From: Niabella sp.
GTDB lineage: Bacteria > Bacteroidota > Bacteroidia > Chitinophagales > Chitinophagaceae
Length of the DNA stretch: 63,064 nucleotides
Direction of reading: 5' to 3'
Assembly: GCF_030150205.1 (NCBI RefSeq)
Contig: NZ_JASLGT010000007.1
Coordinates: 1-63,064, forward strand
Shown: positions 8,202 to 17,758 of the stretch, one piece after another
Numbering within the stretch: position 1 is the stretch's first letter
Layout of the letters: the number at the start of each line of letters is the position of its first letter
Translations under genes and position numbers: made by a program
Notes under the pieces: model-generated
Databases searched by the model: none
The model's input: the letters and a program-made list of their open reading frames with translations, nothing else
What the model was told of the DNA's origin: nothing

Positions 8202-9272
8202 ATGAAAAAGAATATTCTCATTGTACCCGGAGACGGGATCGGACAGGAAGTAACCGCTGTAGGTAAAAAAGTGCTGGATAAGATCGCTGAAAAATACGGT
8301 CATGAATTCACTTATGATGAAGCGCTGATCGGCCATGCAGCCATCGAAGCTACCGGCAACCCGTTACCGGACGAGAGCCTGGAGAAAATGAAAAAATCGG
8401 ATGCCGTGCTGTTTGGTGCTGTGGGTCATCCTAAATACGATAACGATCCGTCTGCCAAAGTACGCCCCGAACAGGGTTTGCTGAAAATGCGCAAAGAGCT
8501 GGGATTGTATGCCAACCTGCGCCCGATCAAACTTTTTGATGAGCTTCTGGGGGCTTCCAGCATTAAACCGGAAATCCTGAAAGGTGCCGATATCCTGTTC
8601 TTTCGCGAGCTCACCGGCGATATCTACTTTGGCGAAAAAGGCCGCAAAGACAACGGCGACACCGCTTTTGACGTTGCACAATACAGTCGCTTTGAGGTAG
8701 AGCGTATTGCCCGTAAAGCGTTTGAAGCGGCCATGACACGCGGCAAAAAATTGTGCTCGGTAGATAAAGCCAACGTGATTGAAACCAGCCGTCTTTGGCG
8801 CGAAGTGGTACAACAGGTAGCTAAAGAATATCCTGAAGTAACCGTAGAGCACCAGTTTGTAGATGCTACAGCGATGTTACTGATCAAAGACCCCAAACGT
8901 TTTGACGTGGTGGTTACGGCCAACCTGTTTGGAGACATCCTTACCGATGAAGCCTCTCAGATCGCCGGTTCCATGGGCATGCTGGCCTCTGCTTCTATTG
9001 GCGACGGTACCGGGGTTTATGAGCCCATCCATGGTTCTGCCCACGATATCACCGGAAAGGGTGTTGCCAACCCCATGGCTTCTGTATTATCTGCAGCGCT
9101 GTTACTGGATATTTCTTTTGGTTTGAAACAGGAAAGCGAGGATGTGATCAATGCCGTAGACCAGGTATTGAAAGCCGGGTTCCGCACCGGGGATATTGCA
9201 GATGCTTCCACTCCGAAAGACATGATCCTGGGCACCGATGCCATCGGGGAAGAGATCCTGAAGCGGCTTTAA
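8202..9272 (+). CDS. leuB: 3-isopropylmalate dehydrogenase
   Basis: LeuB oxidatively decarboxylates 3-isopropylmalate with NAD+ in the cytoplasm. The 356 residues are standard. Visible motifs are ILIVPGDGIGQEV at the start, the substrate-binding LGLYANLRPIKLF, ELTGDIYFG, DKANVIETSRLWREVV, and the metal-binding NLFGDILTDEASQIAGSMGM followed by YEPIHGSAHDI. It is separated from leuA by the antisense globin and collagen-like genes. A strong terminator follows 50 bases after the stop. Confidence 0.97.
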   Translation: MKKNILIVPGDGIGQEVTAVGKKVLDKIAEKYGHEFTYDEALIGHAAIEATGNPLPDESLEKMKKSDAVLFGAVGHPKYDNDPSAKVRPEQGLLKMRKELGLYANLRPIKLFDELLGASSIKPEILKGADILFFRELTGDIYFGEKGRKDNGDTAFDVAQYSRFEVERIARKAFEAAMTRGKKLCSVDKANVIETSRLWREVVQQVAKEYPEVTVEHQFVDATAMLLIKDPKRFDVVVTANLFGDILTDEASQIAGSMGMLASASIGDGTGVYEPIHGSAHDITGKGVANPMASVLSAALLLDISFGLKQESEDVINAVDQVLKAGFRTGDIADASTPKDMILGTDAIGEEILKRL

Positions 9273-9322
9273 GCGTTCTTCGGATGCCAAACGATCTATG
9301 ACCAGTAAGGTTCACATTATAG

Positions 9323-9354
9323 AAAAGAGCGGGCTGCAGCCCGCTCTTTTTTTT
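9323..9354 (+). terminator. Rho-independent terminator of leuB
   Basis: The palindrome gagcgggctgcagcccgctc (9327-9346) forms a perfect GC-rich stem, preceded by aaaa and followed by eight T residues (9347-9354). This is a canonical intrinsic terminator. The flanking A tract would let it work on the other strand as well. Confidence 0.9.
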
Positions 9355-9580
9355 GAGCACCAGGGAACATTCTGATAGCATGGCTGTAAAAATAAATTAC
9401 CCTTATTCTATGGAAAACAGCTTTTTTTGAAGTAACTTACTGTAACAAAGCCGCTTTTTCAAAAACGGCTTATGCAATGGATTTTGATGAGGACAGGAAT
9501 TTGTTTCAAAAATAAAACTTGTCGTTATGTTCCAGCATCCGGGGGTTCCCCCTAACAAACAATTCGGAAAGCTCATTTCA

Positions 9581-10180
9581 ATGCCACGGATGAACAACTG
9601 CATTCTTTTGAGCGCTGTATTTCTTCTTTTTATTTCCACTTTTTTTACCCGTTGCTCGTCCGGAGCAGAAGGAAAGGGACAAACCGAAAAAACACTACAG
9701 GCGGATAAAGATTCCATTATGGCCACCATCGAAAAAGAGACGCGCTCTTTCTTCGCCCGTGACTACGATGGATGGAAGTCTACCTACGCGCACGAAGATT
9801 ATGCCTTTCAGGCATGGAGCAACCGGGACGGCACGTTTGATGCCAGCGTTGGCTGGCCGGGTATCGACAGTTCTGTAGGCCGGTACATTCACGATAACCC
9901 GGAGCCCCAAACCGGCAGCCACCCTATTGTGGAACGAAGACGGATCACATTCAAATTCTATGGCAAGGACGCCTGTTACTTAACATGGGACCAGTACAAC
10001 AGTAATAAGGATGGCAATTTCAGGCACAGTAAAGAAGTGCGCGTAATGGAAAAACAAAACGGTCAGTGGAAGATCGTTTGTGTTGCCGCCTTCTGGGATT
10101 ATGTAAATCTTATACAGGCAGACCAGTTAAAAAACATTCAGAGCCTGGATAAGGAGAACCGGGGCACCAATAAGTTATAG
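9581..10180 (+). CDS. SnoaL/NTF2-like lipoprotein
   Basis: The protein has a hydrophobic segment ending in FFTRCSSG, a lipoprotein signal. It is followed by a ~130-residue domain of the NTF2/SnoaL (DUF4440-like) type. Typical features are IEKETRSFFARDYDGWKSTYAHEDYAF, where a helix leads into the cone-shaped fold, and a C-terminal EVRVMEKQNGQWKIVCVAAFWD strand pair. Such domains bind small molecules or serve as scaffolds, and no catalytic role can be assigned. Start choice is uncertain: 9581, or 9590, which gives MNNCILL. An upstream in-frame ATG at 9527 would place a polar stretch before the signal peptide. Confidence 0.75.
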   Translation: MPRMNNCILLSAVFLLFISTFFTRCSSGAEGKGQTEKTLQADKDSIMATIEKETRSFFARDYDGWKSTYAHEDYAFQAWSNRDGTFDASVGWPGIDSSVGRYIHDNPEPQTGSHPIVERRRITFKFYGKDACYLTWDQYNSNKDGNFRHSKEVRVMEKQNGQWKIVCVAAFWDYVNLIQADQLKNIQSLDKENRGTNKL

Positions 10181-10556
10181 GCCGAAAGTAGTAAGAACTT
10201 AGACGTGCCTGTATGCGCGTTCCAGGGGTTCGCAGCCACCTTTCCTTCAGCTTCCGGAGCTGCCTGCAGCAGGCGGGCCCGTTCCGGAAGCTGAAAGGAT
10301 TATTTGTCCATACCGGGCAGTTCCATCCAGCCTTCAGCAGGCATTTTCCGGCATCTACCACATGATCCCGGAACAGGAACAGATTCCGGAACAAGTCCGG
10401 GATAATATCTCAGGATGACGGCCGGAGTGATTGTCATCACCTTATCCGCACGTCCGGATGATTTTGCAGCCCGGATCGTTTACGCAGCGAATGTCATGCT
10501 GATCCATAACACAGGCAGAAAACGCAGCATAATCCGTCCGCCGGTACCAGGCTTTG
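10181..10556. other. 376-bp gene-free stretch with hairpin repeats
   Basis: No gene is supported. A perfect 13-base inverted repeat, ttcagcttccgga (10246-10258) and tccggaagctgaa (10283-10295), encloses a smaller gcctgc/gcaggc stem. From ~10360 to 10545 there are degenerate pieces of two other hairpin families: cccggaac..aagtccggg, and tcatgctgatcc..cgcagcat. The second resembles the leuD-leuA palindrome. Confidence 0.6.
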
Positions 10557-10988
10557 TTATTCCGGCACTTTATGAAAAGTGATAGCTACCCGGTTAAGCA
10601 TATTCATATGTGCAATGGCAAGTCCCAGATCAACCAGGTCTTTATCCTGAAAGTGCTGGCGTGCCTCATTATAAACGGCATCGCTCACTTCCTGTCCGGG
10701 CAAAAGCGTTATGGCCTCTGCATAAGCCAGGGCCGCCTTTTCCAACGGGGTAAAGAAAGGCATATATTTCCAGTTTGAAACACCGTTCAGTTTTCGCGGC
10801 TCCTCGCCGACCTGAATGGCATCCTTCCAATGCAGGTCTACACAGTAAGGGCATCCGTTTATCTGCGAAACACGTAAATACACCAGGTGTAAAAGAGCGG
10901 GAGCCAGCGCTGTTTTGCTCAGGTACCCGTACATGGCCAGCAATGTCCGGTATCCCTCGGGTGCCACTGTCGTATAATTTAAACGCAT
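10557..10988 (-). CDS. Carboxymuconolactone decarboxylase / AhpD-like protein
   Basis: The 143-residue, all-helical protein carries the AhpD/CMD signature: INGCPYCVDLHWKDA has the redox CxxC (Cys46, Cys49) followed by the conserved His. Helices further on include LEKAALAYAEAITLLPGQEVSDAVYNEARQHF. Members with CxxC are usually thiol peroxidase-like or alkyl hydroperoxide-related rather than true decarboxylases. The ATG at 10988 gives a complete domain. Neighbours do not suggest a pathway. Confidence 0.85.
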   Translation of the reverse strand: MRLNYTTVAPEGYRTLLAMYGYLSKTALAPALLHLVYLRVSQINGCPYCVDLHWKDAIQVGEEPRKLNGVSNWKYMPFFTPLEKAALAYAEAITLLPGQEVSDAVYNEARQHFQDKDLVDLGLAIAHMNMLNRVAITFHKVPE

Positions 10989-11095
10989 AGATTCATTTTT
11001 GCGCTAAAGTAATCATATTTTAAAGACGGGTGGGCAGCGTTCAACTTTTAACATTGATGCATCAGTATCAAACGGAATCTGGCCTTGAACACTAT

Positions 11096-11244
11096 GGAAT
11101 TTGAAAATGTGGAAATATGGAAATGTGGAAATGTGAAAATGTGAAAATGACGACCCGGACATATTCGATGATCTTTTTCCCGGTGGAGATTCCACATCAA
11201 GCATGAACCGGCATCTAACCAGGAGCAGGCATTCAGCTTTTAGC
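11096..11244 (+). repeat. Dispersed ~150-bp intergenic repeat, copy A
   Basis: A block of tggaaatgtgaaaat-type heptads (11096-11148) runs into a unique-looking core at 11149-11175, then ggtggagattccacatca, gaaccggcatctaacc and gcattcagcttttagc. The same order, reverse-complemented, occurs at 26521-26686, with a stretch of 35 identical bases (11141-11175 against 26588-26622). A shorter relative lies at 22841-22880. The rest of the 10989-11449 gap holds similar words and no gene. Confidence 0.85.
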
Positions 11245-11437
11245 TTTCAGCCAGGTATCAAGGAGCAATCAGGAACGTTAAACCCGGAACAAGATCCCAC
11301 GATCCCTCAAGTCTTCCTGTCGCCTTAAACCCACCCTGGGCTGAAGCCTTGAACCTGCCCGTCAGACCCTGGAAAACTGCCCGCTTTCAGCTTTCAGCAT
11401 TCAATCTTCTTTCTCTTATCCCGATTCGCAAACTCCC

Positions 11438-11446
11438 TATCTTTGC
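11438..11446 (+). promoter_or_regulatory. -7 box of a leaderless-type promoter (purK)
   Basis: TATCTTTGC fits TAnnTTTG exactly and ends three bases before the purK ATG at 11450. The expected transcription start would be at the start codon itself. Confidence 0.65.
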
Positions 11447-11449
11447 GCC

Positions 11450-12577
11450 ATGCAAAAAGTAGGTATTCTTGGCGGTGGCCAGTTAGGAAGAATGTTGTTG
11501 CAGGCGGCGGCAAACTATCCCGTAGAAACATATGTACTGGAAAATGACGCCCATGCCCCGGCAGCGCATCTCTGCCATCATTTTGTTAAAGGAGATATCA
11601 GGGATTATGAAGCTGTTTACAATTTCGGAAAGGGTTTGGATGCCCTCACCATTGAAATCGAAAATGTAAATGTGGAAGCCCTGGAAGCCCTGGAGAAAGA
11701 GGGCGTGAAGGTGATCCCGCACCCTTCGGTACTGCGTACGATCCGGAACAAAGCCACGCAAAAAAAATACTATACAGATCACCAGATCCCTACCTCACCC
11801 TACCTGCTTACGCACAACATCCAGGAACTGGCAGAACAGCAGGCCTTTTTCCCCGCCGTACATAAAATTGCCGAAGGCGGATACGACGGACGCGGCGTGC
11901 AGATCATCAACAACGAGGCCGATGTGCCCAAAGGGTTTGACGCCCTCTCCGTGCTGGAAAAACTGGTGGATGTGGAAAAAGAGATCGCCATGATGATCGC
12001 TGTGGGGCAGTCGGGTGAAATAGCGATTTACCCTGCGGTGCAGATGGTGTTTGACAAGACCCTGAACCTGCTCGATTTTCAATTATGCCCGGCTGAAATT
12101 GAAGAAAAAACCTATTGGAAAGCAGAGGCCATTGCCCTCACTACCGTAAAGAATTTCAATTCCCCCGGCATTTTCGCGGTAGAGCTGTTTGTAACACCGG
12201 GCGGAGAAGTGCTGGTAAATGAAACGGCACCGCGCGTACACAACAGCGGGCATCATACGATAGAAGCGCATTACAGCTCACAGTTTGATATGGTTTGGCG
12301 GATCCTGCTCAACTATCCGCTGGGCAGCACCGATGCCGTGCTTCCTTCTGTAATGCTCAATATCATCGGCAAAGAAGGATATTCCGGCGATGCGGTTTAT
12401 GAAGGGCTGGACGAAATGCTGAAAATTGAAAACGCTTTTTTTCACCTGTATGGTAAACGGCAAACCAAACCCGGACGTAAAATGGGCCATGTAACCATCA
12501 TCAGTAATGAACGGGCAGATCTCTTACATCAGGCCAACAAGATCAAGCACGGGCTTTCGGTAATTGCCAGGGACTAA
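11450..12577 (+). CDS. purK: 5-(carboxyamino)imidazole ribonucleotide synthase
   Basis: PurK uses ATP and bicarbonate to carboxylate AIR to N5-CAIR in purine synthesis. The 375-residue ATP-grasp protein begins with KVGILGGGQLGRMLLQAA, typical of PurK. It has EIENVNVEALEALE and the ATP-grasp lid (EGGYDGRGVQII). The C-terminal region VNETAPRVHNSGHHTIEA holds the metal- and phosphate-binding residues, and HLYGKRQTKPGRKMGHVTI ends the fold. purE is not in the window. The promoter geometry suggests a leaderless mRNA. Confidence 0.96.
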   Translation: MQKVGILGGGQLGRMLLQAAANYPVETYVLENDAHAPAAHLCHHFVKGDIRDYEAVYNFGKGLDALTIEIENVNVEALEALEKEGVKVIPHPSVLRTIRNKATQKKYYTDHQIPTSPYLLTHNIQELAEQQAFFPAVHKIAEGGYDGRGVQIINNEADVPKGFDALSVLEKLVDVEKEIAMMIAVGQSGEIAIYPAVQMVFDKTLNLLDFQLCPAEIEEKTYWKAEAIALTTVKNFNSPGIFAVELFVTPGGEVLVNETAPRVHNSGHHTIEAHYSSQFDMVWRILLNYPLGSTDAVLPSVMLNIIGKEGYSGDAVYEGLDEMLKIENAFFHLYGKRQTKPGRKMGHVTIISNERADLLHQANKIKHGLSVIARD

Positions 12578-12656
12578 ATTTCCCGGATGGTTTTGTGTAA
12601 AAAGCCGGCGCATAGCATCTTTACAGAAATACTTTTTCAATATAAAAACATAGATA

Positions 12657-13256
12657 ATGAAACGGTGCCTGGCATTTTTAATCAACGTAATCATTGGAAC
12701 AACACCCTTGTTTGCACAATCCCCCGCCCACCGGGATTCATCGGCCAATCAACCGCTTTTTATTGTTGACTCGACAATTGTCGAAAACATGAGCAATCTA
12801 AGGCCCGAGGACATTGAATCCATCACGGTATTAAAAGGACAGGATGCCATCAGCACTGCCGCCCGTTTTGGCAAAGATGCTGCCGGTGGTTTGGTCCTCA
12901 TCACCACGAAAGATCCCCGGCGCTATCTTCCCGTAGTAAACATCCTGTTACTCCGCCAAATAACACTCACTCCCCATACCCTGGTGATGGTGGATAACAA
13001 ACTGATCGAAGACCCTATACACTACCGGTTAGATACCTCAAAACCGGTACAGGTCTATATAGAAGACATCAACCGTTTCGGCTACATCGACACCTTGTAT
13101 AAGCAATTGAAAATTGTAAGAATCGTTACAAATCCGGCGGCCAATATCCGAACCACGCTTCAAGGCCGGCTTCGCAGGGATGCACCTCCTGAGGAAGAAA
13201 ACAAGCCGGTTATCTATATCCGCGGCACTGACCCGCAGAAAATCCCTGTTAAATAA
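12657..13256 (+). CDS. Secreted orphan TonB-plug-like domain protein
   Basis: This is a 199-residue protein with a signal peptide (residues 1-20, cleaving after LFAQ). Residues ~32-85 match the plug domain of SusC-type TonB-dependent receptors: PLFIVDSTIVENMSNL, PEDIESITVLKGQDAIS, and GGLVLITTK. There is no carboxypeptidase-like domain before it and no beta-barrel after it. The remaining ~110 residues repeat the pattern loosely (LVMVDNKLIED, QVYIEDINRFG). It may interact with TonB components or a receptor, but the function is unknown. It follows purK by 79 bases. Confidence 0.7.
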   Translation: MKRCLAFLINVIIGTTPLFAQSPAHRDSSANQPLFIVDSTIVENMSNLRPEDIESITVLKGQDAISTAARFGKDAAGGLVLITTKDPRRYLPVVNILLLRQITLTPHTLVMVDNKLIEDPIHYRLDTSKPVQVYIEDINRFGYIDTLYKQLKIVRIVTNPAANIRTTLQGRLRRDAPPEEENKPVIYIRGTDPQKIPVK

Positions 13257-13465
13257 CAAGATCCGTTTCAACAGTTGTGCATACACCTGGTAAAAACATA
13301 AGCCACTGCGTCGCCTTCCGGATCTTAGTCTTTTACAGCGTTTTTTATAACAGTTATGCCTTATTTCCATTCGGGATCCTCAGATATTGTACGCATCTTT
13401 GCAACAGCCGGAGATGCATACAACTGCGGCATCGATACATGCAGTGCTTATAACAACAGGAAGGC

Positions 13466-13999
13466 ATGAAACCAATTGAACTGATCCATAAGATACAGGC
13501 GTTTGAGCCGCGTGCTCAAAAACGGGTGCTGAAGCGGAATGCATTGCTGCTTCCTAAAAACAACTGCGATACCCATATTTATTTTGTAGAAAGCGGAACC
13601 ATCCGCATGTTTACAGAAGACGGGGATGCAGAACAAAACATCCGCTTTGGATACCAGGGGGATATTGTGGTATTTATGGATGCTTTTTTTTCCGGGAAGC
13701 CGACGGCATACAGCATGCAGGCCCTGAAGAAAACAACCCTTACGGTGCTCACAAAAGCCGCATTGCAACAATTTCTGGAACAGGACCCTGCCCATCTCCG
13801 CATCTGGCTCGGAATGCTGGAAGAGCTCGTACTACAACTCCTGGAACGGGAGAAAGACATTCTTACAATTACACCAACAGAACGCTACCAACGGCTGTTG
13901 CAGCGCAGCCCGCGGCTCTTCCAGGAGATCTCTAACCGGCATATCGCCAATTACCTGCGTATGAGCCCGGAAACGCTTTCACGCCTCAAAAAACATTGA
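13466..13999 (+). CDS. Crp/Fnr family transcriptional regulator
   Basis: Residues ~10-115 form a cyclic-nucleotide-binding-like barrel: THIYFVESGTIRMFTEDGDAEQNIRFGYQGDIVVFMDAFFSGKPTAYS (shown here only as family evidence at residues ~35-85). A long dimerisation helix (LGMLEELVLQLLEREKDIL) follows. A short C-terminal winged-helix half, FQEISNRHIANYLRMSPETLSRLKK, ends the protein. Arg/Ser residues of the classical cAMP pocket are not obvious, so the ligand is unclear. Its stop codon is 51 bases before the downstream DinB-like gene, so both may be co-transcribed. Confidence 0.9.
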   Translation: MKPIELIHKIQAFEPRAQKRVLKRNALLLPKNNCDTHIYFVESGTIRMFTEDGDAEQNIRFGYQGDIVVFMDAFFSGKPTAYSMQALKKTTLTVLTKAALQQFLEQDPAHLRIWLGMLEELVLQLLEREKDILTITPTERYQRLLQRSPRLFQEISNRHIANYLRMSPETLSRLKKH

Positions 14000-14049
14000 T
14001 ATTTATCAATACTTTTTTATTTCCGCCGGCAGAACTTTGTAAAAAAAAG

Positions 14050-14598
14050 ATGACCATTCAATCCCAACCTCTGCTGGATGCTTTAACCGGGCTTTCTAAA
14101 GAGCATATCCGCTTTGCCGAAACCCTGCACACATTACCCGATACCACGCTTACCAGGAGACCGGCTTCCGGAGGCTGGAATGCGCTGGAATGCATCGAAC
14201 ACCTGAACCGGTACAGTGCCTATTACCTGGATGCCATTCAAACCTGCATCCGGAATGCCCGGTCCAAACCGTCGGCTGCTTACAAACCAGGGCGGTTGGG
14301 TAATTATTTTTCAAAAGTCATTCACCCCGATACTTCCGTAAAAACCATGAAGACCCCCAGGCCTATGAATACACAGGATGCATCACTGGACCGTTCTGTA
14401 CTTACCACATTCATCCATAACCAGCAACAGCTGACCGAACTGCTGAAAAAGGCGCAGCAGGTAGATCTGGGAAAAGAAAAAACCGGAACCAGTCTTTCTA
14501 AACTGATCCGTTTAAAGCTGGGCGACACCCTGCGCTTTGTTGTTTATCACAATGAGCGGCATGCCCGTCAGGCCAAAAAGGCGCTGGCCGGCACCTGA
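14050..14598 (+). CDS. DinB-like four-helix protein
   Basis: The 182-residue protein has the DinB/YfiT arrangement of helices: GLSKEHIRFAETLHTLPDTTL, then SGGWNALECIEHLNRYSAYYL with the first metal-ligand histidine, and the C-terminal RFVVYHNERHARQAKKAL carrying the second and third histidines (HNERH). DinB proteins are metal-dependent, often thiol (bacillithiol) transferases or damage-inducible proteins of unknown activity. The frame is open upstream into the previous gene, but the ATG at 14050 gives the natural start. It lies directly downstream of the Crp/Fnr gene. Confidence 0.85.
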   Translation: MTIQSQPLLDALTGLSKEHIRFAETLHTLPDTTLTRRPASGGWNALECIEHLNRYSAYYLDAIQTCIRNARSKPSAAYKPGRLGNYFSKVIHPDTSVKTMKTPRPMNTQDASLDRSVLTTFIHNQQQLTELLKKAQQVDLGKEKTGTSLSKLIRLKLGDTLRFVVYHNERHARQAKKALAGT

Positions 14599-14786
14599 AG
14601 GGTTGGTGTAGTTTATTAAACCAGGAGGTCTTATTTCCCGCAGATTTTCGCTGATCTTTTCGCAGAGAGGCGCAGAAAATCAATCGAGCCTTGCTTTCGG
14701 TTACGATAGCAGTCTGAAAACAACGGATAAGTCTGTGGAGTTATTTTGCTGAAGCCGCACTAAATCGATATTTAAACCGTTGCCGG

Positions 14787-17600
14787 CTATCTGGGGATAA
14801 TACTTACCGGAAGTATAAATTCATAAAACCAGCTTTGTCCCGGCTTTACCAGGTCTTTTGTAAGCAGCCGCCCGGCACGGAAGCCAAAACTAAGCGGGTG
14901 CTGGTTCCACCATTGTGTATCTACAAAAAATTCGGCACCGGCGCTTTGCAGCCGTTGCTGAAACCCGGGACGAGTACCCCCAACAGCAGTATAATCATAA
15001 AAAGCAGCGCCCCGCACCCGTTGCAGGTAACAGATATTGCCAAAGCCCCAGTCCGGATACCAAAGCGGCAGATGATACGCAGCACTAAGGGTGGCTTCCC
15101 GCGCAGAGTCGACGCTATTAAACCCACGGGCAACATTGATCCGGCTCGAAAAGATGCGGTATTTCAGGGACGCCTGCTGGTAAGCGGCAGACAATACCAG
15201 GCTCTGTGCCGGGAAGAGCCCCGGCAGGTAGGCCGTTGCCCGCGTAAACAATTGCTGGCTGTTCCATTTATTCACCGCATAGCGGTACTGCGCGTTTACA
15301 TTAAAACCCCAACGTGGATAAATATCCTGTACAGCCCGCTGCACCTGGGTGCCCAGGCTCAGGCTATGCGCCATGTATCCAAAACTGGAAGAAGGAAATG
15401 TTGCCTGGTTCACGCCTTTCGCCAGATCCCACCGGTAACCGGCATTGGTACCTATCGTTAAAAAACGGAACTCCCGTCCGTGGTTCCAACCCAGGGGAAC
15501 GGTTAATGATAGATAATTGTCCCATTGATCCCATTCCCGCAGCTTCTTTTGCACCTGCTGCTTCCGGTTAAACGTATACTGTGTTCCCAGGCCAATATAC
15601 GGGAAGAGCCCCGCATAGGTCGTATTACCGCCAACTGCATGCGTACGGTCATTTTCATTGTATAAATAATAAACCTGTGTTTGGGTGGTGTTGAGTGTAT
15701 TGTTGCCATACAGCGTGAAGCTGAATTCCGGATCCTCATAATTTGGCCGCCAGCTGTGAACATTAAACGGCCTTGTCAATTGGGCATATTTTTTTGAAGC
15801 CGGCATCCTGATATCCTCCTGCGCTAAAGGCCCGTCTTTCGGCGGCACCGAATCTTTTACGATACCGGTTGTTTCCGCGGCAAATGCTTCCGGGCTGAGG
15901 GTTGTCCACGATGCATCCCCGGTGTTTAAATGGCGGAGTTGATACCCGTCCGCAGTAAAAGCGGCCCAGTTGAGTTGTCCAAAACCAGCGTTTACAAAAT
16001 ACCGGTTGCCCTTGCCATTTTCCAGTTTGCGCAGTACCCTGGTAGACAGATCTACCGAAAAAACCGCATTGGTTAAGCCCGAAGCACCGATAAAATATAC
16101 CGTATCATTTGAAAGGCTGATTTGTCCCACCGTTTTAAAGCCGGGAGGCGTTACCGGTTCCACCCGGTTTCCTTTAAAATCCACCAGGCCGATGTAAACC
16201 TGCCCATCCCTTTGCCGTATGGCGGCTATCACCGTTTCGGCGTCCTTTATTTTAGGGTTGGCAAAATAATCAATCCCCGGATCGGAAAATTCCCGCAGCA
16301 CGGAACCGTCGGCGGTATTCAGCACCACCAGCGAGGACCGCCCTTTCAGGTCTACTTTATTGGCCACTATCTGCCGGCCATCCGCCGAAATATCCGGAGA
16401 AAAATACCGGGTCTTTTTCGAGATCTTTTTCTGTACACCCGATGCCAGGTCCAATACCCGGAGCACGCTATAGGTGCGCCAGGTCCAACGCGGATCAGTT
16501 TCTACTGCAGCATATACAATGCGGCCATTGGCATAACTAAACTGCCGTTCGCCGCTGATGTCCCTGTACCGCAACAAATGTTCCCCATGCTGATCCAGCA
16601 CATAAAAAGCCGGCCGTTTTTTATTCGACAGTTTTAAATACAATAAAGAATCGCTGCCGATCTGCTGCGGATAATAATATTGGGTCAATGTTTGATAATC
16701 TACCGGGAAAACGGCGTGCACACTGGTATCGGTAAAGACACCTGGTTGGTGCAGCCCATAGCGATCTTTATAAAAATCAAATGCGTTTGCAACAAACTTT
16801 TTATACGGCAGCCCGGTATTGCGTTTAATGGCCTGTTGCATGGGATAAAACAATCCGCGGTAAGCCGCAGCTTCGGAGGTAACCTTACCCCAAAAATCTG
16901 CTCCATAGGTAGCATAGCCATAGTTGGTGAGCAGGTAACCCAGGTCGTAATGATTGGGTACATAATCTTTAAAGGAGCCATTTCTCAGCTTCATCCAGCT
17001 GTATTGCTTTCCATCGTTCCATAAAGCCGGAAACGGCTGCAGAAAAGAAGGCATGCGTCCCCTGCCCTGTGCCGACAGGCTGGTTTCCTGGTACACCGCA
17101 TCTCCTTCAAAGAACCAGTTAGGCACCGCAGTGTTGATGGCCACTGCATACCCCTCCTGGCCAAAAAGCGTTTTCATCACCCTGCTGAGGCCGCGGTTAA
17201 AATTATTGTATTGCTCCACATGCCGGTACTCGTGCAGGGCCAGCTGATCGGGCCAGTGCAGGCTGCCCTGGTCAAAATTATCCGATGGCGGAGTGAGGTA
17301 AAACTCACTCCGGAAAGGTCCCAGGCTCACATACCCGTTAGACGTCACCGGCTGAGACTGCAACACAATATCGATCTTCTTTACCCGTTTTCCTAAAGGA
17401 TGTGCGTTCATCGCTGCCACCCGGTGCACGATGGCTGCAATACGGTTCGCTGTTGAATCCAGCCCTCCCGGGTAAATTACCCGGACGGTATCTGTACTTA
17501 TTTGGCGCCATTTTACAGATGGAGGATTTCCTCCAAATTGCTGGGCTCCGGCTACCCCTGCCATCAAAAAAAGCACCATCACACACAGTAGTTTACGCAT
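14787..17600 (-). CDS. Secreted metallopeptidase-like / beta-propeller / outer-membrane barrel fusion
   Basis: The 937-residue protein has a signal peptide (cleavage after VAGAQ). Residues ~115-170 hold LALHEYRHVEQ (His123, Glu124, His127 of HExxH) and a downstream acid in NWFFEGDA (Glu165), a gluzincin/peptidase-MA-like arrangement. Residues ~300-600 contain TolB/WD40-like blades such as FSPDISADGRQIVANKV. The last ~300 residues show alternating amphipathic strands with aromatic residues, ending in WFYEFILPVSIIPR, which looks like an outer-membrane beta-barrel. This suggests a surface-anchored protease or a barrel-associated factor. It is divergently placed from the TamB-like gene. Confidence 0.75.
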   Translation of the reverse strand: MRKLLCVMVLFLMAGVAGAQQFGGNPPSVKWRQISTDTVRVIYPGGLDSTANRIAAIVHRVAAMNAHPLGKRVKKIDIVLQSQPVTSNGYVSLGPFRSEFYLTPPSDNFDQGSLHWPDQLALHEYRHVEQYNNFNRGLSRVMKTLFGQEGYAVAINTAVPNWFFEGDAVYQETSLSAQGRGRMPSFLQPFPALWNDGKQYSWMKLRNGSFKDYVPNHYDLGYLLTNYGYATYGADFWGKVTSEAAAYRGLFYPMQQAIKRNTGLPYKKFVANAFDFYKDRYGLHQPGVFTDTSVHAVFPVDYQTLTQYYYPQQIGSDSLLYLKLSNKKRPAFYVLDQHGEHLLRYRDISGERQFSYANGRIVYAAVETDPRWTWRTYSVLRVLDLASGVQKKISKKTRYFSPDISADGRQIVANKVDLKGRSSLVVLNTADGSVLREFSDPGIDYFANPKIKDAETVIAAIRQRDGQVYIGLVDFKGNRVEPVTPPGFKTVGQISLSNDTVYFIGASGLTNAVFSVDLSTRVLRKLENGKGNRYFVNAGFGQLNWAAFTADGYQLRHLNTGDASWTTLSPEAFAAETTGIVKDSVPPKDGPLAQEDIRMPASKKYAQLTRPFNVHSWRPNYEDPEFSFTLYGNNTLNTTQTQVYYLYNENDRTHAVGGNTTYAGLFPYIGLGTQYTFNRKQQVQKKLREWDQWDNYLSLTVPLGWNHGREFRFLTIGTNAGYRWDLAKGVNQATFPSSSFGYMAHSLSLGTQVQRAVQDIYPRWGFNVNAQYRYAVNKWNSQQLFTRATAYLPGLFPAQSLVLSAAYQQASLKYRIFSSRINVARGFNSVDSAREATLSAAYHLPLWYPDWGFGNICYLQRVRGAAFYDYTAVGGTRPGFQQRLQSAGAEFFVDTQWWNQHPLSFGFRAGRLLTKDLVKPGQSWFYEFILPVSIIPR

Positions 17601-17758
17601 ACCTGATATTTAAATATACGGTCCGACACAGAACATCATTTCCTCATCGATTCCGGATCTTCTTAACTAAAAATATAAAATTAAACAGAGATCACCCGCA
17701 AATTTGTACGTACTCCATGAATAAAGTACTTTTACCAATATTTTAATTCGATAGTTTA

